This document shows, in pieces, positions 44,924-52,176 of a stretch of 64,000 nucleotides of DNA. Each line of letters starts with the position of its first letter. Within the stretch, counting starts at the first letter, position 1. Made by a program: the position numbers and the translations under genes. The notes under the pieces are model-generated. The model had not been told where the DNA came from, did no database searches, and was given only the letters and a program-made list of their open reading frames with translations. Source of the stretch: Rhodobacteraceae bacterium WFHF2C18 (GTDB taxonomy: Bacteria > Pseudomonadota > Alphaproteobacteria > Rhodobacterales > Rhodobacteraceae); NCBI GenBank assembly GCA_002166865.1, contig NHTQ01000005.1, positions 186,001 to 250,000 on the forward strand, in the 5' to 3' direction.

Positions 44924-45345
44924 GCGGTCATGTGTCGGGCGCGCGCGCCACGCTCGATCGCCGCGGCGTGAAGCCGGTCGATGTCGAGTTCGTAGCGCAT
45001 TTCCTGCAGCAGGCGCAGTTCGGTTTCCTGCAGCTTGCCGTCGGCAGCGGCCACGTCGCAGGCCAGGGCATAGCCGGTTTCGAAGAGACGCTCGGGCAGG
45101 TTGTCGCGGATCAGGCCGAAAAGCGCATCAAGGCCGTCCTCGACGCTGAACAGGTCGAAGACCATCTGGGACATGATGTTGATGCGGTCGGCGTCGTAGG
45201 CGGCGAAGACGGGTAGATTGTTCACCGCGCCCTCGATCTTGACCAGTTCCGCGGTGCGCATGTTCTCGTCCGAAGCCGAGACCGCGATCATCAGCGCGAC
45301 CAGGCAATCCTGGGGGGTCAGAGGATGGGGAATCTGGTCGTTCAT
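44920..45345 (-). CDS. TerB-like (tellurite resistance) helical protein
   Basis: The 141-residue acidic, all-helical protein shows two TerB-type repeats: LTPQDCLVALMIAVSASDEN with MRTAELVKIEGAV, and LACDVAAADGKLQETELRLL. TerB-like domains bind metals such as calcium and are found near envelope and stress proteins; a tellurite phenotype is not implied. It overlaps the L,D-transpeptidase gene by ATGA and is divergent from lysK. Confidence 0.85.
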   Translation of the reverse strand: MNDQIPHPLTPQDCLVALMIAVSASDENMRTAELVKIEGAVNNLPVFAAYDADRINIMSQMVFDLFSVEDGLDALFGLIRDNLPERLFETGYALACDVAAADGKLQETELRLLQEMRYELDIDRLHAAAIERGARARHMTA

Positions 45346-45459
45346 GGTGTCCCTCTGCATCGGCGTTCGGGGCCAGATTATTGACTGTCCCCGCCCTCGG
45401 CAATAGGAAGCGGCGGAACCCGCGCCGCCAGCCAATGCGCGAATTTCCGGAGGTCTCCC

Positions 45460-47034
45460 ATGTCCGAACTGCGCGACGCCGCTCTTGCCTCGAAAGCCTG
45501 GCCGTTCGAAGAAGCGCGGCGCGTGCTCAAACGCTACGAGACGGCGCCGCCCGAGAAGGGCTTCGTGCTGTTCCAGACGGGGTATGGCCCCTCCGGCCTG
45601 CCGCATATCGGCACCTTCGGAGAAGTTGCGCGCACCACGATGGTTCGGCGTGCCTTCGAGACGCTGAGCGACATTCCCACCAAGCTCATCTGTTTCTCCG
45701 ACGACATGGACGGATTGCGCAAGGTGCCCGGCAACGTGCCCAACCGCGAACAGATGGAAGAGGACCTCGACCTGCCGCTGACCAAGGTGCGCGATCCGTT
45801 CGGTACGCACGAGGGGTTCGCCCAGCACAACAACGCCCGCCTGCGCGCCTTTCTGGATAGTTTCGGGTTCGAGTACGAATTCGCCTCGGCCACGGACTAC
45901 TACCAATCCGGCCGCTTCGACGAGATGTTGCTGGTGGCACTGGAACGTTTCGACAAGATCATGGAGATCATGCTGCCCACGCTGGGGCCGGAGCGGCAGA
46001 AGACCTATTCGCCCTTCCTGCCGGTCAGCCCCAGGACGGGCAAGGTGCTGCAGGTTCCCACGCTAGAGCGCAACGTGGAGAAAGGCACGATCGTCTACGA
46101 GGAGCCGGACGGCGAGCGCGTGGAAATCCCGGTGACGGGCGGCAACGTCAAGATGCAATGGAAGCCCGACTGGGCCCTTCGCTGGGCCGCGCTGGAGGTC
46201 GATTACGAGATGTCCGGCAAGGACCTGATCGACAGCGTCAAGGTCTCCTCCCGGATCTGCCGCGCCCTGGGCAAGCGCCCTCCCGAGTCGCTGTCGTACG
46301 AGTTGTTCAACGACGAGTTCGGCCAGAAGATCTCGAAGTCCAAGGGCAACGGGTTGAGCATGGAGGAGTGGCTTGCCTATGCCGCCCCGGAAAGCCTGTC
46401 CTACTTCATGTACCAGAAGCCGAAGTCCGCCAAGCGCCTGTATTTCGACGTGATTCCCAAGGCCGTGGACGAGTATCACCAGCAGTTGCGGGCCTATCCG
46501 GATCAGGACCTGAAGGGACAGCTGGGCAATCCCGTCTACCATATCCACGGCGGCGACGTGCCCCGCTCGGACATGGTGGTGCCCTTCTCGATGCTGCTCA
46601 ACCTGGCCTCGGTGGCCGGGGCCGAGGACAAGGCGCAGCTTTGGGGATTCATAAAGCGCTACGCGCCCGAGGCGAGCCCCGAGGCGAACCCCGATCTGGA
46701 CGCGGCGGCGGGCTTTGCGGTGAAATATTACAACGACTTCGTCAAGCCGCAGAAAACCTACCGCCAGCCCACGGAGCTTGAGCGCGAGGCATTGCAGGAG
46801 TTGCGCGACAAGCTGGCCGCCTGGGAGGGTCCGGCCGACCCCGAAGCCCTGCAAGCCATTGTTTTCGAAGTGGGACGGGACCGTTTCGACCCCCTGCGCG
46901 ATTGGTTCAAGGCGCTTTACGAGGTGCTTCTGGGCGCCAGCCAGGGCCCGCGCTTCGGCGGCTTCATCGCGCTTTACGGGGTGGCGGAGACCGTCGAGCT
47001 GATCGACGCGGCGCTGGCCGGCAGGCTGGGCTGA
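45460..47034 (+). CDS. lysK: Class I lysyl-tRNA synthetase
   Basis: The 524-residue synthetase charges tRNA-Lys using the Rossmann fold of class I, not the class II enzyme of E. coli. The HIGH-type motif is [11 protein letters not shown] near residue 45 and the KMSKS-type motif is [13 protein letters not shown] near residue 290; FNDEF and [18 protein letters not shown] are typical of LysRS-I. The ATG at 45460 has CCGGAGG in good position. It is the expected LysRS type in alphaproteobacteria and archaea. Confidence 0.96.
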   Translation: MSELRDAALASKAWPFEEARRVLKRYETAPPEKGFVLFQTGYGPSGLPHIGTFGEVARTTMVRRAFETLSDIPTKLICFSDDMDGLRKVPGNVPNREQMEEDLDLPLTKVRDPFGTHEGFAQHNNARLRAFLDSFGFEYEFASATDYYQSGRFDEMLLVALERFDKIMEIMLPTLGPERQKTYSPFLPVSPRTGKVLQVPTLERNVEKGTIVYEEPDGERVEIPVTGGNVKMQWKPDWALRWAALEVDYEMSGKDLIDSVKVSSRICRALGKRPPESLSYELFNDEFGQKISKSKGNGLSMEEWLAYAAPESLSYFMYQKPKSAKRLYFDVIPKAVDEYHQQLRAYPDQDLKGQLGNPVYHIHGGDVPRSDMVVPFSMLLNLASVAGAEDKAQLWGFIKRYAPEASPEANPDLDAAAGFAVKYYNDFVKPQKTYRQPTELEREALQELRDKLAAWEGPADPEALQAIVFEVGRDRFDPLRDWFKALYEVLLGASQGPRFGGFIALYGVAETVELIDAALAGRLG

Positions 47035-47089
47035 CGCGCTTGTGAGCGGGCGCGCGGCTTGCTAGGCTGGCCGCGAGGAGGGGCAGCAA

Positions 47090-47488
47090 ATGAAGCATAT
47101 CCCACTGATAATGCTGGGTCTTTTTGCGGTGGCCTGTGCCCGAACGGTCAGCATGCCCGAGCCGCCGGAAGGCCGGGTGATCTATGCCGAGTACTGCGCG
47201 CAGTGCCACGGCCCGGCCGGCGAAGGCGACGGGCCCTGGGCCGCGGCCATGACGCCGGCGCCGTCCGATCTGACCGACCTTTCGGAAAATGGCGAATTTC
47301 CAAGGGCTTACGTCCTGAGCGTCATCGACGGCTACGACCGGACCGGCCTGCCGGGGCAGGAAATGCCGGAATTCGGCCTGCTGCTGGAGGGCGAAACCGT
47401 GCCGGTGGACGTGGGCGATGGCGTGCTGACGCCCACCCCGCGCCCCCTGGCCGCGCTGATGGTTTATCTGGAAAGCATCCAGGGCTGA
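47090..47488 (+). CDS. Small c-type cytochrome, lipoprotein-like
   Basis: The 132-residue protein has a short signal sequence ending in a lipobox-like AVACA near residue 16, one heme site YCAQCHGPAGEGDG near residue 38, and a probable axial methionine in GQEMPEFGLLLEGE. It is thus a membrane-attached periplasmic monoheme cytochrome that may carry electrons to an oxidase; its partners are not in the window. GAGGAGGGG precedes the ATG. A CCGTACGG terminator-like hairpin starts four bases behind its stop. Confidence 0.88.
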   Translation: MKHIPLIMLGLFAVACARTVSMPEPPEGRVIYAEYCAQCHGPAGEGDGPWAAAMTPAPSDLTDLSENGEFPRAYVLSVIDGYDRTGLPGQEMPEFGLLLEGETVPVDVGDGVLTPTPRPLAALMVYLESIQG

Positions 47489-47491
47489 GAT

Positions 47492-47530
47492 CCGTACGGT
47501 CCGTACCAGCCGTACGGGATTTTCGTACGG
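47492..47530 (+). terminator. CCGTACGG-type hairpin, copy C
   Basis: Arms CCGTACGG at 47492-47499 and 47510-47517 enclose 10 bases, followed by GATTTT and a further CGTACGG at 47524. The element begins four bases behind the cytochrome stop. Read in its own direction of transcription it aligns base for base with copy A at 5227-5264 at most positions, including the T-run and the trailing CGTACGG. Confidence 0.65.
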
Positions 47531-47551
47531 CACGCGCCCCGCGCGCCGCGC

Positions 47552-48235
47552 CTAGCGGTCGGGGCGGCAGATCCCCTCTACCTGCACGCCCTTCCAGGGC
47601 AGGTAGACGGCGTCGGGAATCACCAGCTCCTCCAGCGGGAAGGCACCGCGCAGCATCTGCTCCAGCCGCCGGGTGCGGGGGGCGTCCGGGTCCAGCGTGG
47701 CGCAGCAGACGTATTCTTCGACGATGCTGGCCTGCTGTTCGTAGCCGTGGTCAAGGAACGCGGTGTCGGTGGAGACGTCGAAAAGATAGGGATCGGCACT
47801 GCGGCCATGTTCGCGCGCCGCACGAAAGGGGGAGTATCCCGTTTCCCGGCGGTTCTGCCATTGCCAGACATGGGTGATCTCATGCGCGAGGATCATGGCG
47901 CTGACCAGGTCGTAGCGGGCGGGGTAGTCGGGCAGGAAGTTGTCGCGATACCAGTCCCGCGCCCAGAAGATCCGGTTGAACAGCACGATGGCCGCGGGCG
48001 AGACGGTGACCGTCTCGCCCCGCGGTTCGGGCACGATGCGTTCGCGGCAGGCCAGGCGCGGGCGCTTGGGGCGGGGATAGGTCGCCTTGCCGATGAGCGC
48101 GCCGTCATGCAGCCGGACGCGGCTGACATCCAGGCTGTCGCCGTGGATCTGGGTGGCAAAGCTCTTCTCCGCCGGGGTCAGGGGGCGGCCGCAGGCGGCG
48201 AGCAGCAGGCAGAACAGGAGGATGGCGCGGCGCAT
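47552..48235 (-). CDS. Lipoprotein with zinc-peptidase HExxH motif
   Basis: The 227-residue protein starts MRRAILLFCLLLAACGRPL, a lipoprotein signal with lipobox LAAC. Near residue 117 is ILAHEITHVWQWQNRR, containing HEITH, the HExxH zinc motif, within a region resembling DUF4157-like proteins. Four further cysteines occur (RLACRER, EEYVCCATL, EGICRPDR). Whether it cleaves proteins is unknown. It is convergent with the cytochrome gene and the repeat region at 48308 lies upstream of it. Confidence 0.78.
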   Translation of the reverse strand: MRRAILLFCLLLAACGRPLTPAEKSFATQIHGDSLDVSRVRLHDGALIGKATYPRPKRPRLACRERIVPEPRGETVTVSPAAIVLFNRIFWARDWYRDNFLPDYPARYDLVSAMILAHEITHVWQWQNRRETGYSPFRAAREHGRSADPYLFDVSTDTAFLDHGYEQQASIVEEYVCCATLDPDAPRTRRLEQMLRGAFPLEELVIPDAVYLPWKGVQVEGICRPDR

Positions 48236-48577
48236 GGGCCGGAGCGTAGCAAGTGTTCACGGGGCCGGGTAGAGGGCCCGCGCAGCAAAATGCCCCCGAC
48301 GCGGAGAGCCGCGCGATGGCCAGACCGCGGGCTGGCGATGCGGCGTGCGGCCGGGGCGCTTTATGGCGCCGTGTTCGGCGGGATTCCGGGCTGATCGCAA
48401 GCGGTGGCCAAATCGCCAGACCGTCGCACCAGAGGTGCGCGAGTCATGGTCGGCACGCCCCCGGCGTGACGGGCGGTCTGGCGATCGCGCGGCGGCGCGC
48501 TTTGCGCGCCTTGAGTCCGCGCGGGGGCGGTGGCGGCAGGGTGGGGAAGATTGCCCATTTTAAGCTGGCAATTGTGC
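48236..48577. other. Intergenic region occupied by repeat R2
   Basis: Between the metallopeptidase gene and the outer accessory gene there is no gene; the region is largely repeat R2 (48308-48524), GC-rich in contrast to the adjacent AT-rich gene. Confidence 0.6.
48308..48524 (+). repeat. GC-rich structured repeat R2
   Basis: The first 60 bases match R1 (49231-49290) at 58 positions and the last 54 match the end of R1 at about 50; the middle differs in length and sequence. Inside, ATCGCCAGACCG near 48412 and CGGTCTGGCGAT near 48474 are perfect 12-base inverted repeats, and a near-palindrome around CCGCGG sits at the start. It lies beyond the stop of the outer accessory gene, in the same relative position R1 holds to the inner one. 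Confidence 0.85.
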
Positions 48578-49138
48578 TTAACCGCCGTCGAGACCGATGC
48601 AGTTTCTCAGTGCTTCCATCGCTTTGCTGTACGAGACCAAAAATTCTTGCCGTGGTGGAATGGATTGTTCGTCAAACATGGATGCGAACTCTTGTTTCCA
48701 GTCGTAGTTGGCGTGTTTCTTTCGGTCCGCCATGCCGCTGGCAACTGCCGCACGAATTTTTGCATCTTGGCCCCAACCTGTAAAGGTACTGAAAGCCAAA
48801 TGTATGAATCCTTCGTAGGATTTATAGAATTCGTCAGAAAGTAAATGCCTGTTAATATTTACTTTTTTATCAAGCTCGCGTTTCGATTCAAGCATTGCTT
48901 CCGGTGAAATGTCTTTCCAGTACCCCAAAAATGTGCAGAAGCAGAAAACCTTGTTTAGCTCTGGAGCAATTTCGTCAAAAAGTTCAATTCTTTTTTCAGT
49001 TATCTTTCGGCTCTGCCATTGAGCATCATCAATACTTTTCAGGCGCTGGTTAAGGAAATAACCAAAAACAGCGACAGTCAAGGGTGTTGCTACTGAAGCA
49101 ACCAGCTTCAGCCAATCGATCAAACTGGTTTCACTCAA
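48578..49138 (-). CDS. Accessory membrane-anchored protein, unrecognised (outer cassette)
   Basis: A 186-residue AT-rich gene. The TTG at 49138 follows GGAG by eight bases in a duplicated copy of the parE 3' end; ATG codons at 49201 and 49192 lie upstream of a probable promoter (TTGACA 49212-49207, CGCAAT 49189-49184) and are unlikely. The protein has one N-terminal transmembrane helix (LVASVATPLTVAVFGYFLN) and a helical cytoplasmic part with KITEKRIELFDEIAPELN, GYWKDI and STFTGWGQDAKIR. Similar orphan proteins occur scattered in bacteria without known function. Base composition and codon use differ sharply from the flanks, indicating horizontal gain. Confidence 0.75.
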   Translation of the reverse strand: MSETSLIDWLKLVASVATPLTVAVFGYFLNQRLKSIDDAQWQSRKITEKRIELFDEIAPELNKVFCFCTFLGYWKDISPEAMLESKRELDKKVNINRHLLSDEFYKSYEGFIHLAFSTFTGWGQDAKIRAAVASGMADRKKHANYDWKQEFASMFDEQSIPPRQEFLVSYSKAMEALRNCIGLDGG

Positions 49139-49150
49139 ACATCCAGCTCC
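49133..49150 (-). repeat. Duplicated parE 3' end, copy L2
   Basis: These 18 bases match the true end of parE (50015-50032) at 17 positions. On the minus strand they read GGAGCTGGATGTTTGAGT, preserving the parE codons for Glu-Leu-Asp-Val-stop and supplying a Shine-Dalgarno and TTG start to the outer accessory gene. Confidence 0.85.
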
Positions 49151-49183
49151 CCCACTTAAATTACGACGCCAAGATGCTCTCTG

Positions 49184-49212
49184 ATTGCGCATTTTTCCCA
49201 TTTTCTTGTCAA
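49184..49212 (-). promoter_or_regulatory. Probable promoter of the outer accessory gene
   Basis: TTGACA at 49212-49207 and CGCAAT at 49189-49184 are spaced 17 bases. The -35 is perfect, the -10 only partial. A start point near 49177 would leave about 40 bases of leader before the TTG at 49138. Confidence 0.45.
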
Positions 49213-49230
49213 CCCGTCAGACTACTACAA

Positions 49231-49404
49231 GCCGCGCGAGGGCCAGACCGCGGGCTGGCGATGCGGCGTGTGGCCGGGGCGCTTTATGGCTGCCATTTCC
49301 GCGCAATATCCGGGCAGCGCGCTTGCGGCAATCAAATCGCCAGCCCGTCCGGGCGGTCTGGCGATCGCGCGGCGGCGCGCAGGGCGCGCCTTGATTCCGC
49401 GCGG
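49231..49404 (+). repeat. GC-rich structured repeat R1
   Basis: Direct-orientation partner of R2. It contains the near-perfect hairpin ATCGCCAGCCCG / CGGTCTGGCGAT closely spaced around 49334-49363, and the shared ends described under R2. It separates the two accessory genes. Confidence 0.85.
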
Positions 49405-49471
49405 AATATCAGTCTCGGAACGTAGCTCAAATTAACGTTGTCGATTGTTTCTCTAATCGTATCCATTGAAA

Positions 49472-50020
49472 TTAGATTTCCTTTATAAGAATTTCCCATT
49501 TCAATAGTTCTTCTTCAAAGTCCCCTACCTGCAATTCCTTTTCAAAATTGGTAAAATATAAATCCGATATTAGTTCATGAGAGCTCTCGATGAAGCATTG
49601 AATATCTCCGCAATTTATCTGTTGGCTTGCTCCGTCTTTAGGGGTTGCGAGGCTGTGTGCCACGAAGCTGTGGCGCATAGCGCTTGCGGTTGCGATTATC
49701 TTTTCACTTCGCAGTTTATCGAGCTTTTTTCTTTGTTCACTCGTCAATTGCAAGTCGCCTCGGCCCTTTAGGTTTGGAAGAGAAAGACAATCCTTATTGT
49801 AGGAGCCCTTATCCCAAAGACGCGACATTGCCATAACGATATGGTCACGCAGCGCGTCAGACAATACGTTGACAATTAGTGTTTTGTGTCCATCGTGTTC
49901 CTTCGAACGCTGCAATCGATCCAATAATTGTGCGGCTATCCAACAGTTGGCGAGATTAGAGCGTATAGCATTTAAGTGGACTTCAAGGGAGACATCTTCG
50001 AAAGAACTTTCTTTACTCAA
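49472..50020 (-). CDS. AbiU2/HEPN-like accessory protein behind parE (inner cassette)
   Basis: A 182-residue AT-rich gene that starts with TTG at 50020; the TGA of parE shares three of these bases (TTGA). The end of parE, GGAGGAG, acts as ribosome-binding site. The helical protein has NVLSDALRDHIVMAMSRLWD followed after about 45 residues by IIATASAMRHSFVAHSLAT; Arg116 and His122 give an RxxxxxH motif as in HEPN ribonuclease domains, and the layout is like the AbiU2-type HEPN family linked to abortive infection. No antitoxin is recognised beside it. Low GC against the flanks indicates transfer. HEPN assignment is by eye and tentative. Confidence 0.72.
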   Translation of the reverse strand: MSKESSFEDVSLEVHLNAIRSNLANCWIAAQLLDRLQRSKEHDGHKTLIVNVLSDALRDHIVMAMSRLWDKGSYNKDCLSLPNLKGRGDLQLTSEQRKKLDKLRSEKIIATASAMRHSFVAHSLATPKDGASQQINCGDIQCFIESSHELISDLYFTNFEKELQVGDFEEELLKWEILIKEI

Positions 50021-50032
50021 ACATCCAACTCC
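50015..50032 (-). repeat. parE 3' end, copy L1 (original)
   Basis: The 18 bases that encode the last codons and stop of parE and also the ribosome-binding site and TTG start of the inner accessory gene. The near-identical copy L2 lies 882 bases away in the same orientation. Confidence 0.85.
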
Positions 50033-51978
50033 TCCGCCACGAACCGCGCGTTCTCGGAAATATACTGGAACCGCAGCTCCGGCTTCTTGCCCATAAGCCG
50101 TTCCACCAGGTCGCCGGTCTCGCCCGGTTCGTCGTCGTCGATGGTCACGCGGATCAGCTTGCGCGTGGCCGGGTCCATCGTGGTTTCCTTGAGGTCCTTG
50201 GCGTCCATCTCGCCCAGGCCCTTGAAGCGGGCCACGTCGATCTTGCCCTTGCCGCCCAGGCCCTGCTGCACCGCCTTCTCCTTTTCCGCCTCGTCGAGGC
50301 AGTAGACCCGCTTGGCCCCCTGCGTGACGCGGTAGAGCGGCGGGCAGGCCAGGTACAGGTGGCCCGCGTCGATCATCGGGCGCATCTGGGTGAAGAAGAA
50401 GGTCATCAGAAGCGAGGCGATATGCGCCCCGTCCACGTCGGCATCGGTCATGATGATGATCCGCTCGTAGCGCAGATCGTCGATGTTGAACTTCGTCCCC
50501 AGCCCCGTGCCGAGCGCCTGGGTGAGATCGCTGATTTCCTGGTTCGAGCCGAGCTTTGAGGAGGCCGCGCCGAGGACGTTGAGGATCTTGCCCCGCAGCG
50601 GCAGGAGCGCCTGGCTCTTGCGGTCGCGCGCCAGCTTGGCCGAGCCGCCGGCCGAATCGCCCTCGACGATGAACAGCTCGGTGCCGTCGCGGGCGTTGGT
50701 GGTGCAGTCCACCAGCTTGCCGGGCAGGCGCAGCTTCTTGGTGGCGGACTTGCGCTGCGTCTCCTTCTCCTGCTTGCGGCGCTGGCGTTCCTCGGCCCGC
50801 AGCACGAGGAAATCCAGGATCGCCCCGGCGGACTTCGTATCGGCGGCCAGCCAGTTGTCGAAATGGTCGCGCACCGCGTTCTCCACCAGCTTGTGCGCCT
50901 CGGCGGTGGCCAGCCGGTCCTTGGTCTGGCCCACGAACTCGGGCTCGCGGATGAAGCACGAGACCAGCGCGCAGCCCCCCGCCATCAGGTCCTCGCGGGT
51001 GATCTGGGCGGCCTTGCGGTTGTTCACCAGCTCGCCGTAGGCCTTGATCCCCTTCAGGATCGCCGCCCAGAAGCCGGCGACATGGGTGCCGCCCTCGGGG
51101 GTGGGGACGGTGTTGCAGTAGGACTGGATGAAGCCGTCGCGCGCCGGCGTCCAGTTGATCGCCCATTCCACCTTGCCCGGGCGGCCGAAGCGTTCCTGGA
51201 AGTCCACGGAGCCGGCGAAGGGCTGGTCGGCATAGGTGGTGGCCGCGCCCAGGGTTTCGCGCAGGAAATCCGCCAGCCCGCCGGGGAAGTGGAAGGTGGC
51301 CTCGGCCGGGGTTTCGCCGTCGTCCACCTCGGACTTCCAGCGGATCTCGACGCCGCTGAACAGGTAGGCCTTGGAGCGGCAGGTCTTGAACAGGCGCGCG
51401 GGCTTGAACCGGTGGGAGCCGAAGATCTCGGCGTCGGCGTGGAAGGTGACGGTGGTGCCGCGCCGGTTGGGCGCCTGGCCCACCTTCTCTGCCGGGCCCA
51501 GGGGCTTGCCGCGGGCGAAGCGCTGCTCGTAAAGCTCCTTGTTGCGGGCGACCTGCACGACCATGGAGTCCGACAGGGCGTTGACCACCGACGCGCCCAC
51601 CCCGTGCAGGCCGCCCGAGGTCTGGTAGGCCTTGCCCGAGAACTTGCCGCCCGCGTGCAGGGTGCACAGGATCACCTCGAGCGCGCTTTTCCCGGGGAAC
51701 TTGGGGTGCGGATCGATCGGGATGCCGCGGCCGTTGTCGCGGATGGTGACGGAGTGGTCGGCGTGCAGTTCCACCTCGATCCGGTTGGCATGGCCCGCCA
51801 CGGCCTCGTCCATGGCGTTGTCGAGGACTTCCGAGACGAGGTGGTGCAGGGCCCGGTCGTCGGTGCCGCCGATGTACATGCCGGGGCGCTTGCGCACGGG
51901 CTCCAGCCCCTCGAGCACTTCGATCGAGGAGGCGTCGTAGTCGGAAAGGTCCGGCTGGCCGGAAAGAAGATCGTTCAT
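50017..51978 (-). CDS. parE: DNA topoisomerase IV subunit B
   Basis: The 653-residue GHKL ATPase subunit of topoisomerase IV decatenates chromosomes with ParC. Motifs in order: RKRPGMYIGGTDDRALHHLV, VLDNAMDEAVAGHAN, IRDNGRGIPIDPHP, GGLHGVGASVVNAL, the TOPRIM blocks FIVEGDSAGGSAK, LPLRGKILNVLGA and MTDADVDGAHIASLL, and the C-terminal GLGEMDAKDLKETTMDP. It is complete to the usual ending EELDV. That last segment is duplicated 0.88 kb downstream and frames accessory genes. No parC is in the window. Confidence 0.97.
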   Translation of the reverse strand: MNDLLSGQPDLSDYDASSIEVLEGLEPVRKRPGMYIGGTDDRALHHLVSEVLDNAMDEAVAGHANRIEVELHADHSVTIRDNGRGIPIDPHPKFPGKSALEVILCTLHAGGKFSGKAYQTSGGLHGVGASVVNALSDSMVVQVARNKELYEQRFARGKPLGPAEKVGQAPNRRGTTVTFHADAEIFGSHRFKPARLFKTCRSKAYLFSGVEIRWKSEVDDGETPAEATFHFPGGLADFLRETLGAATTYADQPFAGSVDFQERFGRPGKVEWAINWTPARDGFIQSYCNTVPTPEGGTHVAGFWAAILKGIKAYGELVNNRKAAQITREDLMAGGCALVSCFIREPEFVGQTKDRLATAEAHKLVENAVRDHFDNWLAADTKSAGAILDFLVLRAEERQRRKQEKETQRKSATKKLRLPGKLVDCTTNARDGTELFIVEGDSAGGSAKLARDRKSQALLPLRGKILNVLGAASSKLGSNQEISDLTQALGTGLGTKFNIDDLRYERIIIMTDADVDGAHIASLLMTFFFTQMRPMIDAGHLYLACPPLYRVTQGAKRVYCLDEAEKEKAVQQGLGGKGKIDVARFKGLGEMDAKDLKETTMDPATRKLIRVTIDDDEPGETGDLVERLMGKKPELRFQYISENARFVAEELDV

Positions 51979-52138
51979 GGGGCTGCTCGTTGTGGTTGGT
52001 TGGGGGCCATTCTGTCAGGTTTGGCCGGCCAACGGAAGCCTCCGCGCGGCCCTCGGACCGGGTGCGCGCGCAGCGCCCCGGCCAACGTGCCGTCCTCGAT
52101 CTGCCGGCGGGGGCGGGGGATGATCCGGTTCCCGGCGT

Positions 52139-52164
52139 GTCTTCCGGACTGCGTGACGGAAGAC
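52139..52164 (-). terminator. Hairpin behind glk, weak terminator candidate
   Basis: Perfect 8-base arms GTCTTCCG and CGGAAGAC around ten bases, 13 bases behind the glk stop. No T-run follows on the minus strand, so termination is uncertain. Confidence 0.35.
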
Positions 52165-52176
52165 ATGCCCGGCCGC

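Larger units (their letters stand above)
49139..49471. other. Spacer between accessory genes: L2, AT-rich linker, R1
   Basis: From right to left: a 67-base AT-rich stretch behind the inner accessory gene, repeat R1 (49231-49404), an 80-base AT-rich linker with a probable leftward promoter, and the parE-end copy L2. No additional gene was found. Confidence 0.6.

Noticed and set aside
49139..49201. ATG starts at 49201 or 49192 for the outer accessory gene
   Set aside because: They lie at or upstream of the likely transcription start and lack a ribosome-binding site, while the TTG at 49138 has GGAG at eight bases as in the inner gene.
48308..49404. Integron attC sites in R1 and R2
   Set aside because: No GTTRRRY/RYYYAAC core boxes at the repeat ends and no integrase gene in the window.
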